Shown: positions 52,176-61,601, counted from the stretch's first letter. The stretch is 64,000 nucleotides of DNA from Marinimicrobium locisalis (GCF_039822625.1 NZ_JBDLLG010000011.1:81552-145551), one strand, 5' to 3'. The notes: generated by a model from the sequence alone, not told the origin. Numbers and translations are program-made.

Positions 52176-53912
52176 GTGGAAATGCTATCAGGCGGTGATA
52201 TGCTGCTCCGGGCCTTGAAAGACGAAGGCGTCAAGCACGTTTTCGGCTATCCGGGCGGCGCGGCTCTGCATATTTACGACGCCATATTTCGGCAAAAAGA
52301 CGTTAAGCACATTCTGGTGCGCCACGAGCAGGGCGCCACCCATGCCGCCGACGGCTATGCCCGTGCGACCGGTGAAGTGGGCACTGTGCTGGTGACGTCC
52401 GGCCCGGGCGCGACCAATGCCATCACCGGCATTGCCACCGCTTATATGGACTCGATTCCGATGGTAGTGATTTCGGGGCAGGTGGTCTCGGAGCGCATTG
52501 GCGAAGACGCCTTTCAGGAAACCGACATGGTTGGCGTCTCGCGCCCGATCGTAAAGCACAGCTTTATGGTCAAAAGCGCCGCCGATATTCCGGAAATCGT
52601 TAAGAAGGCCTATTACATCGCCTCCACCGGCCGCCCCGGCCCGGTGGTTATTGATATTCCGAAGGACATTACCGCTCCGGGCCAGACTTTTCCGTACGAA
52701 TACCCGGAGAAGGTCAAAATCCGATCCTACAACCCGGCCACTCGCGGTCATACTGGCCAGATTCGCAAAGCGGTTCAGTTGCTGCTCGAGTCCAAGCGCC
52801 CGGTTATCTATGCTGGCGGCGGCGTGATTCAGGGCAACGGCTCCGAGTTGCTGACTAACCTGGCCAAGGGACTGAACTTTCCGGTAACCAACACTTTGAT
52901 GGGGCTGGGTTGCTATCCGGGCACCGACCGGCAATTCCTGGGCATGTTGGGGATGCACGGCACCTTCGAAGCCAATACCGCCATGCACCACAGTGATGTC
53001 ATCCTGGCAGTGGGCGTGCGTTTTGACGACCGGGTGACCAATACGGTCAGCAAATTCTGCCCCAACGCCAAAATCATCCATATCGATGTGGATCCGGCCT
53101 CCATATCCAAAACCGTGGCGGCGGACGTGCCCATTGTGGGCTCCGTTGAGAGTGTTCTCACGGAAATGCTCGCCATGGTCAAGGAAAGCAAAGAGCAGCC
53201 GGACGGCGAGGCCATTAAGGCCTGGTGGAAGCAGATTGACGAGTGGCGCCAGCGCCACGGGCTGTATACCGCCCCGCGTTACCGTACCGACGGGGACGCC
53301 ATTATGCCGCAAGATGTTATTCGCACCCTGCACGAAGTCACCAAGGGCGATGCCTACGTGACCTCGGATGTCGGTCAGCACCAGATGTTCGCCGCTCAAT
53401 ATTACTTGTTTGATAAGCCCCGGCGCTGGATCAACTCCGGCGGTTTGGGCACCATGGGCTTCGGTTTGCCGTCCGCCATGGGGGTGCAGATGGCCCATCG
53501 CGAGGCGATGGTGGCCTGCGTTACGGGCGAGGGCAGCATCCAGATGTGCATCCAGGAGCTGGCGACCTGCACCCAGTACCACCTGCCGGTCAAGATCATC
53601 TGCCTGAATAACCACGCCCTGGGCATGGTTAAGCAGTGGCAGGACATGCAATACGAAGGTCGTTATTCCGAGAGCCTTTATGAGGAAACCCTGCCGGATT
53701 TCGTCAAGCTGATGGAGTCCTACGGGCACGTCGGCATGAAAGTGACGCGCAAAGACGAACTCAAAGCCAAATTGGAAGAGTGCTTCGCCATGAAAGACCG
53801 GGTGGTGTTTATGGACATCCAGGTTGACCAGAGTGAACACGTATACCCCATGCACGTCGCGCCCAGTGGGTCCATGCGCGATATGTGGCTGAGCAAGACG
53901 GAGCGCACCTGA
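52176..53912 (+). CDS. ilvI: Acetolactate synthase large subunit
   Basis: A 578-residue thiamine-diphosphate enzyme, first common step of valine, leucine and isoleucine synthesis. The N-terminal cofactor Glu lies in VRHEQGATHAADGYARATGE; FAD-binding and C-terminal TPP-binding regions follow (GEGSIQMCIQELATCTQYHL, LNNHALGMVKQWQDMQYEGR). The start is GTG 52176 (read as MEMLSGGDMLL, as in E. coli IlvI), seven bases after AGAGAGG; ATG 52182 is too far from that site. TGA overlaps the ilvH ATG by one base. Confidence 0.96.
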   Translation: MEMLSGGDMLLRALKDEGVKHVFGYPGGAALHIYDAIFRQKDVKHILVRHEQGATHAADGYARATGEVGTVLVTSGPGATNAITGIATAYMDSIPMVVISGQVVSERIGEDAFQETDMVGVSRPIVKHSFMVKSAADIPEIVKKAYYIASTGRPGPVVIDIPKDITAPGQTFPYEYPEKVKIRSYNPATRGHTGQIRKAVQLLLESKRPVIYAGGGVIQGNGSELLTNLAKGLNFPVTNTLMGLGCYPGTDRQFLGMLGMHGTFEANTAMHHSDVILAVGVRFDDRVTNTVSKFCPNAKIIHIDVDPASISKTVAADVPIVGSVESVLTEMLAMVKESKEQPDGEAIKAWWKQIDEWRQRHGLYTAPRYRTDGDAIMPQDVIRTLHEVTKGDAYVTSDVGQHQMFAAQYYLFDKPRRWINSGGLGTMGFGLPSAMGVQMAHREAMVACVTGEGSIQMCIQELATCTQYHLPVKIICLNNHALGMVKQWQDMQYEGRYSESLYEETLPDFVKLMESYGHVGMKVTRKDELKAKLEECFAMKDRVVFMDIQVDQSEHVYPMHVAPSGSMRDMWLSKTERT

Positions 53913-54403
53913 TGAAACGCATTATTTCTGTACTGATTGAAAACGCCCCGGGAGCCCTGTCCCGGGTCGTTGGCCTGTTTTCCCAGCGGGGCTACAACAT
54001 CGAAACACTGACCGTGGCGCCCACCGAGGACGAAACTCTCTCCCGGATAACGCTGACCACTATTGGCGATGATCACAAAATCGAGCAGATTACCAAACAC
54101 CTGAATAAGCTGATTGATGTGGTCAAGCTGGTGGACCTGACCGAGGGCGCGCACATCGAGCGCGAACTGATGCTGATCAAGGTCAAAGCCTCCGGCGCCC
54201 AGCGGGCCGAAGTGAAGCGCTGCGTGGATATTTTCCGTGGTCAGATTGTGGATGTGACCAGCTCGCTGTATGTGATTCAAATTACCGGCACCAGCGATAA
54301 ACTGGACGCCTTCCTTCAGGCGGTGGGTGATGCCTCTATTCTGGAGGTGGTTCGCTCAGGGGTCTCCGGTATTTCCAGAGGGGAAAAGGTCCTCAGCTTG
54401 TAG
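53912..54403 (+). CDS. ilvH: Acetolactate synthase regulatory subunit
   Basis: A 163-residue small subunit. The N-terminal ACT domain (MKRIISVLIENAPGALSRVV, LFSQRGYNIETLTVAPTED) binds valine for feedback inhibition; the C-terminal domain (RAEVKRCVDIFRGQIVDVTS) contacts the large subunit. ATG 53912 overlaps the ilvI stop. In Pseudomonas ilvC and pssA follow directly; here they lie about 7 kb further, after a glycan locus and ilvY. Confidence 0.96.
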   Translation: MKRIISVLIENAPGALSRVVGLFSQRGYNIETLTVAPTEDETLSRITLTTIGDDHKIEQITKHLNKLIDVVKLVDLTEGAHIERELMLIKVKASGAQRAEVKRCVDIFRGQIVDVTSSLYVIQITGTSDKLDAFLQAVGDASILEVVRSGVSGISRGEKVLSL

Positions 54404-54570
54404 TCCGCTACAAGTGCCAGGGCCAGGGAAGGCTCTTCGAATACTTCAAATGCTCGCAGTTATCGCTTACGGCTATAAAAAGCGCCCCGCCTTAGTTTAA
54501 AAAAGATACCTTCCGGTTGAAATTTCTGCCATTCCCGCATTGCTATCCGCAAAGGGTTGCGCTACGATTT

Positions 54571-54586
54571 CTGTAATCGGTTACAG
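54571..54586. promoter_or_regulatory. LacI-like operator 1 upstream of the glycan receptor
   Basis: CTGTAA-TCGG-TTACAG, a 16-bp dyad with perfect 6-bp arms. It shares the core TGTAA..GGTTACA with the site 64 bases downstream. The form is typical of LacI-family sugar repressors, but no such gene is in the window. Confidence 0.6.
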
Positions 54587-54635
54587 ACCCGGTGCGGGAT
54601 CCTCCTTTAATCCAGGGGGAGCTTCGCCTCAAAAA

Positions 54636-54649
54636 TGGAACCGGTTACA
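54636..54649. promoter_or_regulatory. LacI-like operator 2 upstream of the glycan receptor
   Basis: TGGAACCGGTTACA, one base from the perfect palindrome TGTAACCGGTTACA, about 170 bases before the receptor start. Paired with the site at 54571. The remaining bases of the 54404-54819 gap show no gene and no clear terminator for ilvH. Confidence 0.6.
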
Positions 54650-54819
54650 AGAAAGGCCGCAACAGTAAACAATAGCGGTCGAGAATAATAACGGAATATT
54701 CAGACGATACCACCAAAGCAACGTGACTCGGCCCACCACTGGCTGGATTCACTTAAAACCAGAAAAAACGGTTGTTCGACATCCGAATTTAACAATAAAG
54801 CAGCATGAGGAAACTCCGT

Positions 54820-57800
54820 ATGATCTATCGCACAGGGTTCAGTCCCACTAAAACCGCCTTGGCTTTGGCGATCGGGTGCGCTTTGGGGAGCGCATCCGCA
54901 ACAGCTCAGAGCCCGGACAACGCCGACGATACGGCCCTCCTGGAGGAAATCATCGTCAAGGGGGTCAGAGCCTCCCAGGCCAAAGCCATTGATATCAAGC
55001 GGGACTCGGACCGCATCGTTGACTCCATTGTGGCCGAGGATATTGGTCGGCTGCCGGACACCACCATTACCGACTCTTTGCAGCGAGTCACTGGGGTTCA
55101 GATCACTCGCGAGGCCAACGAAGGCACCAGCCTCAATATCCGGGGCATGCCTCAAGTGCTCACCACGCTCAATGGCGAGCAGTTTCTCAGCCCCAAGTCC
55201 ATTACCGGTGTGCAGCCGGATTATTCAGATATTCCGGCGGGCCTGATGAGTGGGGTCGACGTTTTTAAATCCCAAAGTGCGTCCATGCTCTCGGGCGGGG
55301 TGTCCGGCGTGGTTGACCTAAAAACGTTCCAGCCCCTGGCGCTGGATGCAGGTTGGACCAGTCGTGCACGGTTGGAGGCAGCCCAAGGGCAGCGCTCGAA
55401 AAACGAGATGAAGGATGACGGCACTCAAGGAACACGCGACCCCGACCACAGCGTCAGCGTGATGCTGGGCTACAACCATGACGATCGCCTGGCGGTCTAC
55501 GCCAACGTGAACCATTCCATCTCCAACGCGGCCAACTATTCCATATGGAACGGGCACCGGCTGGGCTTTCTCGAGTCGCAGGGGGGCGCGCCGCTACCGG
55601 TGGGGCCACACCCGGTTAATAACACCCCGGACTTTAGTGGCTCCGGCAACCCGAATGATTGGTACATTGTCCCGGACCGTTACAGCGCCAACAGTCAGTT
55701 TATGGAACGGGAGCGTACCGGTGGCACCATCAGTGCGGAATGGGAGATCAACGACAACTTCAATTTGAAAGGGGACGTTTTCTACACCCGCATGGACCGG
55801 TATGACCGCGGTGTCAGTGCGGGCTTTAACGGTGCTAGTACGCCCGAGTCGTTTGAAGAGAATGGCGCGACGGCGCTTTTTCCGGAAGACGTCTACAACG
55901 TGCTTCAGCCCTCCGGGCACACTCAGGTGGAATATGGGGCCACGGTTGCCGCCCCCGACGGGAATGGCAATCGGGTGGACCACGACCTCTACTATGTCAC
56001 CGTGGCCGATATCTGGTCCGCCGATTTTCAAACGCGCTCCACCAACGATATTGAAAAAACCGCGGCGATCAATACCAACCTGGAGCTGAACTACACCAAC
56101 AACGACAACCTGACCGCGAGCCTACGGTATATCCATGGCGAGGCGGAAAGCCAGACCCGCGAGGCCACTTTTCAGCAAGGCACGCCCGCCTGGTTGTGGG
56201 TAGATGAAGACGGTGATGAGGGTAAGGATCCTGTGGAGGGGTATCACGTAATTGTGGATTACCGGCCCGAGTATCCCGAATTTTCCTATCAGGGCGCCAG
56301 CTTGGCGGACCCGGCCGTCCTGGATCAGTACCAGGGTTTTGCCGAGGGCACCAACCTTGAAGCGGAGCTGGATGTGGTTCGCGGCGATGTGAGTCTGCAG
56401 TTGGATTGGGGCGTGGTTGAGTCCGTTGACTTCGGCTTGCGCCACGGCATTCGGGAAGCGAAGAGTGATCGTTTCGAATACGTCACCGCCACCGGGCGCT
56501 ACACCAATTGGGAGGACCCGCGCGTCCCCGCCGACCTGCGCTACAAGCTTCTTCCCGGCAACCTGGTCTGGCAACGCTATCCCGATTGGCGAAAATTTGA
56601 TTACTCAGACACCAATGTCAACTTAGTCGAGGTTGGTGGTTTGGAAGACAACGGGTTTAGCGGTGATGATACCGTGGTGTTTACCGATTTTGGGCCGATT
56701 AAGGGCTTTGAGGACGGGGTGGCCGCTCTGAACCCCGATGCGTGGGATAGCCCCTACGACTTTATGAGCCGCCTTTACGGCGATGTTCGCACCGTCGAGA
56801 ATCCCGGCTTTACCTATGATGTTGAAGAGGCCAGCACCTCCGCTCATGTTCAGGCAAACTTCGCGGACTTTGACCAAGGGCTTTTCGGCATTTCCTACTC
56901 CGGCAATGTGGGTTTGAAGGTGGTGCAAACCGACCGGACGGTGATCCGCAACGACGTGCCGGAAGTCCTCGATATGTTCAACTCCATCGGGTATGACGAC
57001 TGGCAGAAGCTGGCTTTTGTTTATGGCACGCAAACCGATAAGGTGAACTTCACTGATGTGTTGCCTTCGGTCAACCTGAACCTTTTCCCCACCGACCATA
57101 CCACCATACGTTTTGGCATTGCCGATACCATGACTCGAAATGATCTGGATAGAGTCGGCTCCAGCTTGAGCCTCTGGTATCAGCGTTGCGCAAAAACCGA
57201 CGAGAATGGCGAGCCGGTTATGGTCTTCGGCCCTTCCGGCGAAGTGCAAGACGACGTCGGTTGTGTTGGCGGTGGTGAGGACCGGGGCAGCCCCGATATC
57301 GAACCCTGGAAGGCGACGGTTTACAACGCTGCCGCCGAGTGGTATTTCGCGGAGAACGCCATTCTGGGCGCCGGTCTTTTCCTGATCGATGTGGAAACCG
57401 CCGTGGAGCAATCCCAGGAGCAGCGCGCCTTCAGGGACCAGGACGGCATTGATCGCGGGCGCCGGGCGAACATTTGGACTACGCAGAACACCGAAGCCTC
57501 TGACCTCTATGGATTGGAAATTGGCTATAAGCAACCCTTCACCTTCTTGCCGGGAGAGTATCTTAGCGCGACCGGTATTGAGGCGAACTACACCTACTCG
57601 CAAAGTGAATCCCAATACACCGATATTGAAGGCGAGCATTTCCCCCTGCCGTCCAACTCCGAACATCAGGGTAACTTGATTTTGTGGTACGACAAAGGCG
57701 GTCTGAACATCCGCGCGGCCTATAACTGGCGCAGCGAGGAGTATATGGAGCGCTTTGAAGTCAACACCAATACCGCCGTGCTGGACATGGGCCAATGGCT

Positions 57801-57984
57801 TGAGCCTACCGGGTACCTGGACCTGTCCGTTAATTATTGGGTGAATGACAACCTGAGTTTTTACCTGAACGGTACCAACCTGACCAGCGAAAGCCGCCGC
57901 AGCTATGCGCAGTGGGAAGGGCACTTCCGCTCGCTGTGGGTGCAGGAACGTCGTTACGCAGCAGGGGTGAGCCTCTCGTTCTAA
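54820..57984 (+). CDS. TonB-dependent receptor, Caulobacter type, probable oligosaccharide uptake
   Basis: An outer-membrane receptor of 1054 residues: signal peptide (LALAIGCALGSASATAQ), TonB-box region LLEEIIVKGVR, plug with IVAEDIGRLPDTTITDSLQR, GTSLNIRGMPQVLTTLNGEQ and MLSGGVSGVVDLKTFQPL, and a large barrel ending in SLSF. This subfamily is common in Cellvibrio/Xanthomonas-type polysaccharide loci. GAGG nine bases ahead supports ATG 54820; ATG 54805 is an alternative with no good site. It lies behind two LacI-like operators and 55 bases before the GH5-like lipoprotein gene, so a mannan- or glucan-derived oligosaccharide is the likely cargo, by inference only. Confidence 0.9.
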   Translation: MIYRTGFSPTKTALALAIGCALGSASATAQSPDNADDTALLEEIIVKGVRASQAKAIDIKRDSDRIVDSIVAEDIGRLPDTTITDSLQRVTGVQITREANEGTSLNIRGMPQVLTTLNGEQFLSPKSITGVQPDYSDIPAGLMSGVDVFKSQSASMLSGGVSGVVDLKTFQPLALDAGWTSRARLEAAQGQRSKNEMKDDGTQGTRDPDHSVSVMLGYNHDDRLAVYANVNHSISNAANYSIWNGHRLGFLESQGGAPLPVGPHPVNNTPDFSGSGNPNDWYIVPDRYSANSQFMERERTGGTISAEWEINDNFNLKGDVFYTRMDRYDRGVSAGFNGASTPESFEENGATALFPEDVYNVLQPSGHTQVEYGATVAAPDGNGNRVDHDLYYVTVADIWSADFQTRSTNDIEKTAAINTNLELNYTNNDNLTASLRYIHGEAESQTREATFQQGTPAWLWVDEDGDEGKDPVEGYHVIVDYRPEYPEFSYQGASLADPAVLDQYQGFAEGTNLEAELDVVRGDVSLQLDWGVVESVDFGLRHGIREAKSDRFEYVTATGRYTNWEDPRVPADLRYKLLPGNLVWQRYPDWRKFDYSDTNVNLVEVGGLEDNGFSGDDTVVFTDFGPIKGFEDGVAALNPDAWDSPYDFMSRLYGDVRTVENPGFTYDVEEASTSAHVQANFADFDQGLFGISYSGNVGLKVVQTDRTVIRNDVPEVLDMFNSIGYDDWQKLAFVYGTQTDKVNFTDVLPSVNLNLFPTDHTTIRFGIADTMTRNDLDRVGSSLSLWYQRCAKTDENGEPVMVFGPSGEVQDDVGCVGGGEDRGSPDIEPWKATVYNAAAEWYFAENAILGAGLFLIDVETAVEQSQEQRAFRDQDGIDRGRRANIWTTQNTEASDLYGLEIGYKQPFTFLPGEYLSATGIEANYTYSQSESQYTDIEGEHFPLPSNSEHQGNLILWYDKGGLNIRAAYNWRSEEYMERFEVNTNTAVLDMGQWLEPTGYLDLSVNYWVNDNLSFYLNGTNLTSESRRSYAQWEGHFRSLWVQERRYAAGVSLSF

Positions 57985-58039
57985 CGGGGTTTGAGGTCAG
58001 GTAGATAAAATAGATCAATAAAAATTCTTGGAGTTAACT

Positions 58040-60667
58040 ATGAAAAAGCAAATTGGCTATTTAGCGTTCGCCGCTTGCATGCTGGGGTTGCAAGCTTGTG
58101 GAGGCAGCATGTTGGGAACCCCCGACTCGGAAAAACATAAGTTGGTCCCCGATCCGGTAGAAGGCAATGAGGGGCGTCCTCGTCCCTCTGAAAACGCGCC
58201 GGTTATCACCTCCGACGAGGATCGTATTGTAGATGCAACGGGCGAGCCCATTTTGTTGCGGGGTGTGAATCTGCAGTACGGGGAGAACCCAATTGATCGC
58301 ATCAACAGCATTACGTCGATTCGGGAAGTGGGCTCGAACGTCATTCGTCTGCAATTGCGCGCCGAAACCACGGGTGAGGAGCTGGAAGCCGCGCTGATGA
58401 CCGTGGTCGAGGAGGGAATGATCGCGGTCATCTCCTATTGGGAGCCCGAGGTAGCCTGTGCGGCTGATGACCAGGCGCTGTTTGGCGCGGTGAATAACCT
58501 CTGGCTGGGGGAGTGGATTGACGTGCTGGTTCAAGACCGCTTTCAGCCCCATATTATGCTCAATCTAGCGAGCCAGTGGGGCCCCACCGGCATATTCAAC
58601 TCCTATAGCCAAGGCTATCGAATTTACATCGACAACTACAAAGCGGTCATCCGCCAAGTGCGTGACGCTGGCTTTGATAACCCGATCGTCGTGGATGCGC
58701 CTGGCTGTGGGCGGGATTACTTCGCGTTCCTGGGCAACCGAGGACGTGAACTGTTGGCCGCGGATGATCAGGAAAATATCATTCTCTCGGTGCACGGCTA
58801 CGGCTCCCGCTGGGGAGACGGTGATGATGTGGCCGAAGCCATGGCGGCGCTTGAGGGTGAAGATATGCCCGTTCTCATGAGCGAGTTCGGCGATGCCAAT
58901 ATGGAAGAGGATGATGTGGACCATATGGAGATTATGGTTCAGGGGGCGGGCAATCGCGCCGCGGGCTTGCCGGTGGATTGGCAAACCGAGGCGGATAAGG
59001 CCGCGTATCGGGTAACGCTTGAGCAGCCCATGAGTGTATATGGCCGCGAAGTCAGCATGGACGTATTTCTGGCCGCCGCCTACGTCGAATCGACGGAAGG
59101 GGTTTTGGGGCTTCAGATGTATGTGCGTGATGGTGAAGGGCGTTATGCCAACCTGGGGTGGAATACCGCTGATGCGCAAGAAGCGGATGGTTGGTCGACC
59201 CTGACCCGGGTGATTGAGAATAACAGCTCGTTCGGATGGGCAGAGGAGGGCTTTGACGGCTCTGCTGTGACCCAGATCGGTCTCGAGCTTATTGGCAACG
59301 GCAAAAGTCCCGAGGTGGGTGGAGAGATTCGCATCGATAACATTAAAGTGATCGAAGCCTCCGTTCCCGAGACGCTTCGCGCCTGGGACTTTGACAGTGG
59401 TGTTGCGGACTGGGGGCCAGCTTCATGGGAAGATCCGCAAACTCAAGTGTCGGCTCAGGATGGGGCCTTGGCACTGACCCGTGTCGACGGTGATCAAGAA
59501 GTTCTCGCGCTCTCCGGTCCTTTGGACGGTATCAGTTACGACGGCCAAATCGAGATTACCATGGACGTACTGGTACCTGCCGCCTATCAGGCGGGGAGCC
59601 CCGACCTCTATTTCACCGTTCTGAGTAATAGTGCCGGCTGGCAAGCGGCGGACTATCTCGGTGCAGGCAACGTGACCTTCGGTGAATGGACATCGGTTAC
59701 CTTCAGCGCTGAATGGGCCGGGGGCTCGGATCTCGGTATCCAAATGGGAGGCCTTGCCGGCAGCGTGGAGTCAATCCTGGTGGACAATATCACTGTTAAA
59801 GGGCTGCCCGAGGAGCAAACCGCTTTTGAGTGGGGTACCCAGTACCAGTCAGATTTCAGCGCCGATACGGACGGCTGGAGCGTTCTGGGGTGGCACGCTC
59901 TGCCGGTGAGTGTTACGGCGGAAGAGGGCGCCCTGGTGATTGAACCTCGTCCCTCCGAGGCGGGTGATGCTTCCGATGATGATAACCGGACCATTGCCGT
60001 ACAGAAGACGGATCTGGCCTCGGTAGAAAATTTCAACTTGAACAGCCAAGAACTGGTCATGACCGTTAGCCTGATGCTGGATGAGGCCTACTCCAGTGCG
60101 CCGGAGGATTTCGAGTTCCGAGTGTTTATCCAGGACTCACAGTGGGAAAACCACACAAATGTGGCCGTTTGGACCCTCGAGGATCTGGCGCCCGGTGAGT
60201 GGGTGACTCAGGAGTTTGAGATGGTGCTGCCCGAGGCGTTCGAGCGCAACGGTATTCCTCAGCATTTCGGCTTCCAGGTATACGGTATTAGCGATATGCC
60301 GGATGCCCCCATCACCGTGGGTGAGGTGCGCATTGAAGGTGATATTCCGCTGGAGGTGGAAGAGGATGTGGTTGAGCTGATTGACTTCCACTATGACGAG
60401 CACTTCGAGATGTTGGGCGTTGACTTTGTCGAAGGTGGGTTGGTCGCCGAAGACCTGGAGGCGGAGATCACCGCTGTACAACGCACTGAACCGTTCGGCT
60501 GGCTCGCTTGGTCCTGGGTCGGAAACGAAGAGGAAAAGGCTGTGCTCAACCTCTCCAACTCCGAGCAGACCAGTGTGGATTTGACCGAGCGCGGTATGCA
60601 AATCATCAGCGGTAAAGGCGGTCTGGAAGAAACCTCCGTTCCGGCCAACTTTCCCGCGAGCGAGTAA
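58040..60667 (+). CDS. GH5_8 mannanase-like lipoprotein with inserted binding modules and lost acid/base Glu
   Basis: An 875-residue lipoprotein (lipobox LQAC near residue 20; no Asp at +2, so outer membrane). Residues about 60-306 follow bacterial GH5_8 beta-mannanases: VDATGEPILLRGVN, NVIRLQLR, a strand and helix to HIMLNLASQW, then SVHGYG and VLMSEFGD with the nucleophile Glu282. The last barrel strand, GWLAWSW (820-826), and the closing LTERGMQIISGKGGLEETS lie at the far C-terminus. About 500 residues between them (307-810) hold three beta-sandwich-like modules starting near 320, 446 and 598, each with a CBM-like look (WDFDSGVADWG, DFSADTDGWSVLGW). The acid/base motif NEW is SQW, so Glu is Gln179, and the strand-3 His motif VHD is SYW. 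Catalysis is doubtful. SD TTGGAG supports ATG 58040. Confidence 0.8.
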   Translation: MKKQIGYLAFAACMLGLQACGGSMLGTPDSEKHKLVPDPVEGNEGRPRPSENAPVITSDEDRIVDATGEPILLRGVNLQYGENPIDRINSITSIREVGSNVIRLQLRAETTGEELEAALMTVVEEGMIAVISYWEPEVACAADDQALFGAVNNLWLGEWIDVLVQDRFQPHIMLNLASQWGPTGIFNSYSQGYRIYIDNYKAVIRQVRDAGFDNPIVVDAPGCGRDYFAFLGNRGRELLAADDQENIILSVHGYGSRWGDGDDVAEAMAALEGEDMPVLMSEFGDANMEEDDVDHMEIMVQGAGNRAAGLPVDWQTEADKAAYRVTLEQPMSVYGREVSMDVFLAAAYVESTEGVLGLQMYVRDGEGRYANLGWNTADAQEADGWSTLTRVIENNSSFGWAEEGFDGSAVTQIGLELIGNGKSPEVGGEIRIDNIKVIEASVPETLRAWDFDSGVADWGPASWEDPQTQVSAQDGALALTRVDGDQEVLALSGPLDGISYDGQIEITMDVLVPAAYQAGSPDLYFTVLSNSAGWQAADYLGAGNVTFGEWTSVTFSAEWAGGSDLGIQMGGLAGSVESILVDNITVKGLPEEQTAFEWGTQYQSDFSADTDGWSVLGWHALPVSVTAEEGALVIEPRPSEAGDASDDDNRTIAVQKTDLASVENFNLNSQELVMTVSLMLDEAYSSAPEDFEFRVFIQDSQWENHTNVAVWTLEDLAPGEWVTQEFEMVLPEAFERNGIPQHFGFQVYGISDMPDAPITVGEVRIEGDIPLEVEEDVVELIDFHYDEHFEMLGVDFVEGGLVAEDLEAEITAVQRTEPFGWLAWSWVGNEEEKAVLNLSNSEQTSVDLTERGMQIISGKGGLEETSVPANFPASE

Positions 60668-60705
60668 CACATCGCCCCTTTTTGATGTGGAGCTCTGAAG
60701 CCCTT

Positions 60706-60730
60706 GCCCCCGCTTAGCGGGGGCCTTTTT
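60706..60730 (+). terminator. Rho-independent terminator of the glycan operon
   Basis: GCCCCCGC, loop TTA, GCGGGGGC, followed by CCTTTTTATTT. It lies 38 bases after the GH5-like stop and overlaps the end of the convergent ilvY gene. Confidence 0.9.
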
Positions 60731-61601
60731 ATTTCACCTGCCCCCAAAGCGCTGAAACAATCGGACTTTTCAGTCGCCGCTGGAGCACGCAAATCCCCGT
60801 TTCAAACGGCCCTAGGTCCGGCTGCTCTTCAAGAGGAGTGACGCGGTCTCGTAGCGGGCTGTTTCGCAACACAATCTCGGGCACCAGTCCCAGACCGAAC
60901 CCCAAGCTCACCATGCTGACAATGGCCTCATTGCCTTTCACTTCCGCGTAAATTTCCGGGGTTACCCCTTGCTGCCGGCACCAGTGGTCGAAGCGCTCTC
61001 TTGCCAACCCCTCCTCGGGAATAATCACTGGCCACTCGTGCCACGGCCGTTCCGCGTGAGTCTCCTTCGGCAACAGCTGATGGTCGGCGGGCTCAATCAG
61101 TAACAGTGGCGACTTGGCGATGGACTTGAACTCCAGGTTGCCCGGCACTCGATCGGGGCGGGCGGCGATGGCGATATCCTCTTGCCCGGCGGTGATGCGT
61201 TCGATGGCCTGGGCGGGATCGCCGGTATGGAGCTTGATGGCGATTCCCGGGTAGCGCCCCCGGAACCGGGTCAGTAGCTCATGAAGGAAGCTGTAGCTGG
61301 CGGTCACGGAACAGTAGATGCTCAGTTGCCCGCGCAACTCCCCGGCTTCTGTATGCAGGGCTTCCTGAAAGGTTTCCCACCGCTGCAGGCTTTCCCGGGC
61401 GAACCGGAGGAAGTGCTCACCCTCGGGTGTCAATGCGACGGAGCGGTTGTCCCGTATCATCAGAGGCGTTTGCAGCTCCTCCTCCAACTGCTTCAGGTTA
61501 CGGCTGACGGTGGAGGGGCTTACGTGGCACTGGGCGGCCGCCCGACCGAAATGGCGGGCGGTGGCCAACGCAATATAGAGTCGTAGCTTTTGGGGGTCCA
61601 C
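60729..61601 (-). CDS. ilvY: LysR-type activator IlvY
   Basis: A 290-residue LysR regulator. It follows E. coli IlvY closely: ALATARHFGRAAAQCHVSPS and STVSRNLKQLEEELQTPLMI in the winged helix, then IYCSVTASYSFLHELLTRFR, KLHTGDPAQAIERITAGQED and KGNEAIVSMVSLGFGLGLVP in the effector domain. IlvY activates ilvC in response to acetolactate or acetohydroxybutyrate. It is divergent from ilvC, as in enteric bacteria. The start is GTG 61601. Its presence next to ilvC shows that this is core regulation and not part of the adjacent glycan operon. Confidence 0.92.
   Translation of the reverse strand: MDPQKLRLYIALATARHFGRAAAQCHVSPSTVSRNLKQLEEELQTPLMIRDNRSVALTPEGEHFLRFARESLQRWETFQEALHTEAGELRGQLSIYCSVTASYSFLHELLTRFRGRYPGIAIKLHTGDPAQAIERITAGQEDIAIAARPDRVPGNLEFKSIAKSPLLLIEPADHQLLPKETHAERPWHEWPVIIPEEGLARERFDHWCRQQGVTPEIYAEVKGNEAIVSMVSLGFGLGLVPEIVLRNSPLRDRVTPLEEQPDLGPFETGICVLQRRLKSPIVSALWGQVK

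Noticed and set aside
52188..53855. Long antisense open frame (555 codons) opposite ilvI
   Set aside because: It mirrors the codon structure of a GC-rich conserved gene, has no recognisable domain or ribosome site, and ilvI is certain on the other strand.
56623..57924. Antisense open frame (433 codons) opposite the glycan TonB receptor
   Set aside because: Shadow of the receptor gene, no supporting motif or start signal.
58040..60667. Plain GH5 endo-mannanase or cellulase annotation
   Set aside because: The acid/base position is Gln179 and the strand-3 His motif is missing, so enzymatic function cannot be asserted although the fold is clear.
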